From ZC4RG30 sp964456255 (GTDB lineage: Bacteria > Pseudomonadota > Gammaproteobacteria > Steroidobacterales > Steroidobacteraceae): a stretch of 9,987 nt of DNA. The translations under genes and the position numbers were made by a program. Of the stretch, positions 6,769 to 9,987 are shown piece by piece (the stretch's first letter is position 1; the number at the start of each line of letters is the position of its first letter). The stretch is from contig CAYWDZ010000112.1 of NCBI GenBank assembly GCA_964456255.1, positions 1 to 9,987 of the forward strand, given 5' to 3'. A model generated the notes under the pieces. It was not told where the DNA came from. It saw nothing but the letters and a program-made list of their open reading frames with translations, and made no database searches.

Positions 6769-9003
6769 ATGAACTTAGCGGGCTTCTTGAGCCTCGGTCT
6801 TCTGCTTGCCGCGCTGATTCTGCTGGCTTTATGGCAGTCTGCACTGCGCCGCAACAAAGCCCTGGCCCGAGAGCTGGAATCCGCTGCCACAGCCGTTACA
6901 TCCCAGCCAGCGCCCCAGCCCGATTCCGGTGTTGGTGGCCTGTTCTCGCTGGTGGGCGAGCGGATGCACGAGGTCGTGCTGCTGCACACCGATGTGATCA
7001 TTTATGCCAACCCCCAGATTGCCGATCTGCTGGGCATGGATCGCAGCGAGCTGGTGGGGCGGGCACTGACGGAGTTCGTGTTGCCCGACCAGGCTGACCT
7101 GGTTGCCGCCAGCCTCATCCGCGGCCTGGCTGGAGAGGGTGGGTCAGGTCGTTTCGAAGTGGACCTGAAGGGATCGCAGGGACAGCTCAGCCGGCTCGAG
7201 GTGAGCCTGACGCCTACCGAGGTCGATGGCGCGCCAGCCCTGTTGATAACCGGTGCCGAAGTGATTCCCACGATGACGTCGCCAGGTCTGCTGGCCGGTA
7301 CCGGGATCTTCGAATTCGGTGGCCGGTCTCGTGCGCGAACTGCACTCGATGCACTTGGCGAGGCACTGCTGACCACCGGCGCCGACGGACGCATCGACTA
7401 CGCCAATCCGGCTGCCTCTGCACTGCTGGGCATCGAGGCCAGGGCGCTGGTGGGTCGGCCGGTGGATGAAGTGATCAAGCTGGTCGACGAGACCGATCGC
7501 AAGCTGCTGAAGGATCCGATCGAACTGGCATTGCGTGGGACGCCCACGGTGGCTTCGGGGCGGCGCGCATTCCTGCTGGCACGCACGGCCGGCGCGGAGC
7601 GCTCCATCGAGCTGACGGCCTCGCCACTGCGCAGCACCGACAACGCCACCGAGGAGATCACCGGTGCCGTGGTGCTGCTGCACGACGTGACCGAGCTGCG
7701 CGGCATCACGCGGCAGATGTCCTACCAGGCGACGCACGACGCGCTGACCGGCCTGGTGAATCGCCGCGAGTTCGAGCGGCGCCTGACCGACGCCCTGGAG
7801 TCCGCGCAAAGTGGCGATGCGCATCATGTGCTGGCCTTCATCGACCTGGATCACTTCAAGGCCGTGAATGACAGCGATGGGCACCAGGCCGGCGACAACC
7901 TGCTGCGTGAAGTGGCCAAGCTGATGCGCGAAGCGGTGCGCGACAGCGACGTGGTCGCGCGCGTGGGCGGTGACGAGTTCGCATTGCTGCTGCCCGGATG
8001 TCCGCTGGATCGCGGCCGGCAGATTGCCGAGGACCTGGCTGCGGCGGTGGCCCGGCACCGTTTCGTGTGGAAGGATCGCATTCATCACATCGGCGCCAGC
8101 GTCGGGCTCGTGGAACTGGCCCGCGACAGCGGCACGGTCGAGGAAATCCTCGCTTCGGCCGACTCTGCCTGCTACGTGGCCAAGCGTCAGGGCGCGGGCA
8201 AGGTGGTCGTTTACTCGGCGCGCGATGAAGTGGCCGCGCGGCAGAGTGGCGACATGCACTGGCTGCGCATCATCCAGGCCGCACTGCGTGATCACACCTT
8301 TCGCCTGTACTGGCAGCCCATCATGCCGGCCTATGGCTCCAACGGTGATGGCCCGGCCATGGAAGTGCTGGTGCGTCTGCCTGACGGCAAGGGCACCGAA
8401 CTGTCGGCCGTGGCGCTGGTGCGCGCGGCAGAGCGCTACCGCCTGATGGGTCTGGTGGACCGCTGGGTGGTGCAGACCACCTTCACGGCCCTGGGGCGCG
8501 GCGCGCTGATTCTGCCCGCGCATCGCTCGGTCGCGATCAACATTTCCGGACAGACGCTGGCCGACGGCCAGTTCCTGGACTTCGTGGTCGAGTGTCTGGA
8601 CCGCAGTGGCGTGGAACCGGGGCAGATCTGCTTCGAGATCTCCGAGGCCGCCGTGGCCGCGGACCTGGATGCCGCGCGACGCTTTGTCGGCGTGCTGCAC
8701 GGCATGGGCTGTCTGTTCGCGCTGGATGATTTCGGCCGCCACCTGGGGTCCTTCGCATCACTGAAGAACCTGCAGATGGATTACCTGAAGATCGACGGCT
8801 CCTTCATGCAGAACCTGGCGCGCGACAGCGTCAACCAGGCCATGGTGACGGCCACGATCAAGCTGGCGCGCTCGCTGAACTTCAAGGTGATCGCCGAGCA
8901 GGTCGAGGACGCAGCGGGCCTGGATGCGGCCCGCAGCGCGGGCGTCGACTATGTGCAGGGCTATGCCGTTGGCCGGCCGCGGCCGTTGAACCTGGCAGCC
9001 TAG
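6769..9003 (+). CDS. Membrane-anchored PAS-PAS-GGDEF-EAL cyclic di-GMP signalling protein
   Basis: This 744-residue protein turns over the second messenger c-di-GMP, which governs motility and biofilm choices. One N-terminal membrane helix (about 5-24) is followed by a short coil. PAS 1 spans about 60-165 (IIYANPQIADLLGM, SELVGRAL) and PAS 2 about 190-310 (GRIDYANPAASALLGI, ending in HDVTELR). The GGDEF domain (about 318-485) has THDALTGLVNR, IDLDHFKAVND, an intact GGDEF active site (400-404), and the RDSD inhibitory I-site (391-394) exactly five residues before it, so diguanylate cyclase activity with product feedback is expected. The EAL domain (about 495-740) reads EVL (E532) instead of EAL. 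It keeps N591, E623, E626, D653, D654, K674, E710 and Q730 at spacings matching active phosphodiesterases, so it may be bifunctional. Loop 6 reads DDFGRHLGS rather than DDFGTGYSS. AGGAAAG before ATG 6769 supports the start. The stop overlaps that of the copper chaperone gene. Confidence 0.96.
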   Translation: MNLAGFLSLGLLLAALILLALWQSALRRNKALARELESAATAVTSQPAPQPDSGVGGLFSLVGERMHEVVLLHTDVIIYANPQIADLLGMDRSELVGRALTEFVLPDQADLVAASLIRGLAGEGGSGRFEVDLKGSQGQLSRLEVSLTPTEVDGAPALLITGAEVIPTMTSPGLLAGTGIFEFGGRSRARTALDALGEALLTTGADGRIDYANPAASALLGIEARALVGRPVDEVIKLVDETDRKLLKDPIELALRGTPTVASGRRAFLLARTAGAERSIELTASPLRSTDNATEEITGAVVLLHDVTELRGITRQMSYQATHDALTGLVNRREFERRLTDALESAQSGDAHHVLAFIDLDHFKAVNDSDGHQAGDNLLREVAKLMREAVRDSDVVARVGGDEFALLLPGCPLDRGRQIAEDLAAAVARHRFVWKDRIHHIGASVGLVELARDSGTVEEILASADSACYVAKRQGAGKVVVYSARDEVAARQSGDMHWLRIIQAALRDHTFRLYWQPIMPAYGSNGDGPAMEVLVRLPDGKGTELSAVALVRAAERYRLMGLVDRWVVQTTFTALGRGALILPAHRSVAINISGQTLADGQFLDFVVECLDRSGVEPGQICFEISEAAVAADLDAARRFVGVLHGMGCLFALDDFGRHLGSFASLKNLQMDYLKIDGSFMQNLARDSVNQAMVTATIKLARSLNFKVIAEQVEDAAGLDAARSAGVDYVQGYAVGRPRPLNLAA

Positions 9004-9479
9004 TCCGCGGAAACCCTCGGTCCGTTGGCGCCAACCGGCACGATCTGCACCTGCAGGGGTATCGCGCCCGCATGCTGGAACTGCAACGTGATCGGAATGG
9101 TGGTTCCAGCCACCAGCGGTTGCTTCAGCCCGTTCAGCATCACGTGACGGCCATCCGGCTGGAAGTTCACGGGCCTGCCCGCCACGACATCGATGGTCCA
9201 CAGCTGCTCCATGTGAGGCACGCCGTCGTGCTCTCCGGTGCGGTGAAAGATCACCTCGTCCGCAAGTGGTGAAGAGGCGCGCAGCAGGGTCTCGAGCTGC
9301 GTTCCGCTGTTCTTGACGGTGAAGTACACGGCAGCGGATGTTGCGCCTGCTGGCGTGGCATGTGCCCACGCGGGCGAAATCGTGAGGTCATCGGCCTGGA
9401 TGGACTGCGGCTCAGCGGCAGCCACCGCGAGGCAAGTCAGCAGAGCGAAAACCGGATAGAGCTGGCGGGATGAAATCAT
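9000..9479 (-). CDS. PCu(A)C family periplasmic copper(I) chaperone
   Basis: PCu(A)C proteins (DR1885-like) are periplasmic cupredoxin-like chaperones that carry Cu(I), classically to the CuA or CuB site of cytochrome c oxidase. The 159-residue product has a signal peptide (MISSRQ, hydrophobic 8-21, AAA near 20-22). The mature domain opens ISPAWAHATPAGATSAAVYFTVKNSG. The Cu(I) ligands fit the family pattern H-x10-M-x21-H-x-M exactly: H79, M90, H112 and M114. Upstream the frame stays open to 9635, but those 52 extra residues are Arg-rich and would block secretion, so ATG 9479 is chosen; no strong ribosome-binding site is visible. No ScoI or oxidase gene is adjacent here. It is divergent from a TonB-dependent receptor, and its stop codon shares CTAG with the convergent c-di-GMP gene. 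Confidence 0.93.
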   Translation of the reverse strand: MISSRQLYPVFALLTCLAVAAAEPQSIQADDLTISPAWAHATPAGATSAAVYFTVKNSGTQLETLLRASSPLADEVIFHRTGEHDGVPHMEQLWTIDVVAGRPVNFQPDGRHVMLNGLKQPLVAGTTIPITLQFQHAGAIPLQVQIVPVGANGPRVSAD

Positions 9480-9520
9480 CGCGTGATGGTACAGGCACGT
9501 GCAGCGTGACCGCCAACCTG

Positions 9521-9532
9521 ATGCCCGGGCAT
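9521..9532. repeat. Perfect 12-base palindrome ATGCCCGGGCAT
   Basis: This is an exact two-fold symmetric 12-mer, 42 bases upstream of the chaperone ATG on its own strand. It could be a dimeric regulator site or chance in GC-rich DNA. The symmetry does not extend into the flanks. Confidence 0.35.
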
Positions 9533-9650
9533 GTTTGCGACCCGACATGCTTCGGTTGCACACGCAAGAGGCTGGTCCGCGCCGATCGAAGGCGACTGCT
9601 GTTCCGCGCCGGCGGCTGCGGGCGTATTGCTCCATGGTGGCGCGCGCTGG

Positions 9651-9679
9651 AGTATGAGAAAGGCAATAATCGTCATACT
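9651..9679. promoter_or_regulatory. Operator-like inverted repeat AGTATGA-N15-TCATACT before the TonB receptor gene
   Basis: Two exact 7-base arms (9651-9657 and 9673-9679) have centres 22 bases apart, about two helical turns, as expected for a dimeric regulator. The spacer holds AATAAT (9665-9670), a 5/6 match to the -10 hexamer, which would put a start near 9677 and leave a leader of about 24 bases before ATG 9701. A protein bound to the arms would cover that promoter. No clear -35 accompanies it. Part of the region (ATAATCGTCAT) resembles half of a Fur-type box, but not enough to name a regulator. Confidence 0.4.
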
Positions 9680-9700
9680 GGTCTGATCAGGGAGGCGTCG

Positions 9701-9987
9701 ATGAAGCACAGGCGTGAGCGCAGGATCGTGCTGGTTGCAGCGATGGTGGCCGGAATGAGCGCCTCAAGGTGGCTGCTAGCCGCCGGCGTACCAGGCGAAC
9801 TCGACGAGGTTGTCGTCAGCGCGCGCCGCCTCGGTGACCTGATCGGCCGGACATCCTCGGCCACGGTGGGCACGGTGCTGGGCGAGCAGCTGGAGACGCG
9901 CCCGGTGCTGCGCACCGGCGAGGTGCTCGAAGTGGTGCCGGGCCTGGTGGTCACGCAGCACAGCGGCGACGGCAAGGCCAACCAGTA
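9701..9987 (+). CDS. TonB-dependent outer-membrane receptor, 3' truncated by window edge
   Basis: Only the first 95 residues are present; such receptors usually run to about 650-800. They take up scarce ligands (metal chelates, cobalamin, sugars) across the outer membrane using TonB energy. A signal peptide is visible: Arg/Lys-rich MKHRRERR, hydrophobic 9-27, and a likely cut near the LLAAG at 25-29. It is followed by a TonB box-like ELDEVVVSARR (33-43). The beginning of the plug domain reads RTGEVLEVVPGLVVTQHSGDGKANQ (71-95), which resembles the GEVLEVVPGL...GKANQYFLRGFN receptor subgroup. ATG 9701 is preceded by GGAGG five bases upstream, a strong start signal. Placement head to head with a copper chaperone hints at a role in metal uptake, but the ligand cannot be read from this fragment. 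Confidence 0.9.
   Translation, partial: MKHRRERRIVLVAAMVAGMSASRWLLAAGVPGELDEVVVSARRLGDLIGRTSSATVGTVLGEQLETRPVLRTGEVLEVVPGLVVTQHSGDGKANQ

Larger units (their letters stand above)
9480..9700. promoter_or_regulatory. Divergent control region between the copper chaperone and TonB receptor genes
   Basis: These 221 bases have no gene of their own and must contain both start regions. Visible structure includes a perfect 12-base palindrome (9521-9532) on the chaperone side, and a 7-base inverted repeat (9651-9679) enclosing AATAAT on the receptor side. A strong ribosome-binding site, GGAGG (9691-9695), lies before the receptor ATG. I cannot assign a -35/-10 pair for the chaperone. Confidence 0.5.

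Noticed and set aside
7144..8742. 532-codon open frame on the minus strand opposite the GGDEF-EAL gene
   Set aside because: The translation is His/Gln-rich with no motif and mirrors strong coding on the plus strand; it is a codon-bias artefact.
9480..9635. Longer copper chaperone start at 9635
   Set aside because: The extension is Arg-rich, hides the signal peptide and is not seen in PCu(A)C proteins.

Overview
This is a 9,987-base window of high-GC DNA in which every inter-gene gap is short. It looks like ordinary chromosomal sequence from a Gammaproteobacterium, possibly close to Xanthomonadales, Nevskiales or Steroidobacterales. That placement is inferred from the gene set (glnE, Kdo kinase, waaA, tolC, an isoaspartyl methyltransferase relative, a large c-di-GMP protein and a TonB-dependent receptor) and from the high GC content. 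It does not rest on a marker gene. I see no rRNA, tRNA, CRISPR array, transposase, integrase or attachment site.

Layout: (1) Bases 1-4428 carry a rightward run: the 3' three-quarters of glnE (nitrogen control of glutamine synthetase), a 64-residue CHCC zinc-finger protein, a Kdo kinase (kdkA) and the Kdo transferase waaA, which builds the lipid A-proximal core of lipopolysaccharide. (2) Bases 4430-6593 carry a leftward pair: a protein-L-isoaspartate methyltransferase-family gene followed by tolC, the outer-membrane export channel. tolC and waaA meet tail to tail with one base between their stop codons. (3) A 175-base divergent gap leads to a rightward 744-residue membrane protein with the order TM-PAS-PAS-GGDEF-EAL, which makes and/or degrades cyclic di-GMP. 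(4) A leftward PCu(A)C-type periplasmic copper chaperone ends on the same CTAG tetranucleotide as the c-di-GMP gene. It is divergent from (5) the start of a TonB-dependent outer-membrane receptor that runs off the right edge.

By theme, the left half is cell-envelope construction: kdkA and waaA act on the same Kdo sugar of the LPS inner core, and tolC is the outer-membrane exit duct. The right half is signalling (c-di-GMP) and metal handling (copper chaperone beside an outer-membrane receptor). I did not find a convincing undescribed system. The most useful leads are a perfect -10 hexamer fused to the glnE stop codon just upstream of the zinc-finger gene, a symmetric operator-like repeat in front of the TonB receptor next to the copper chaperone, and an EVL-variant EAL domain that still has the full catalytic residue set.
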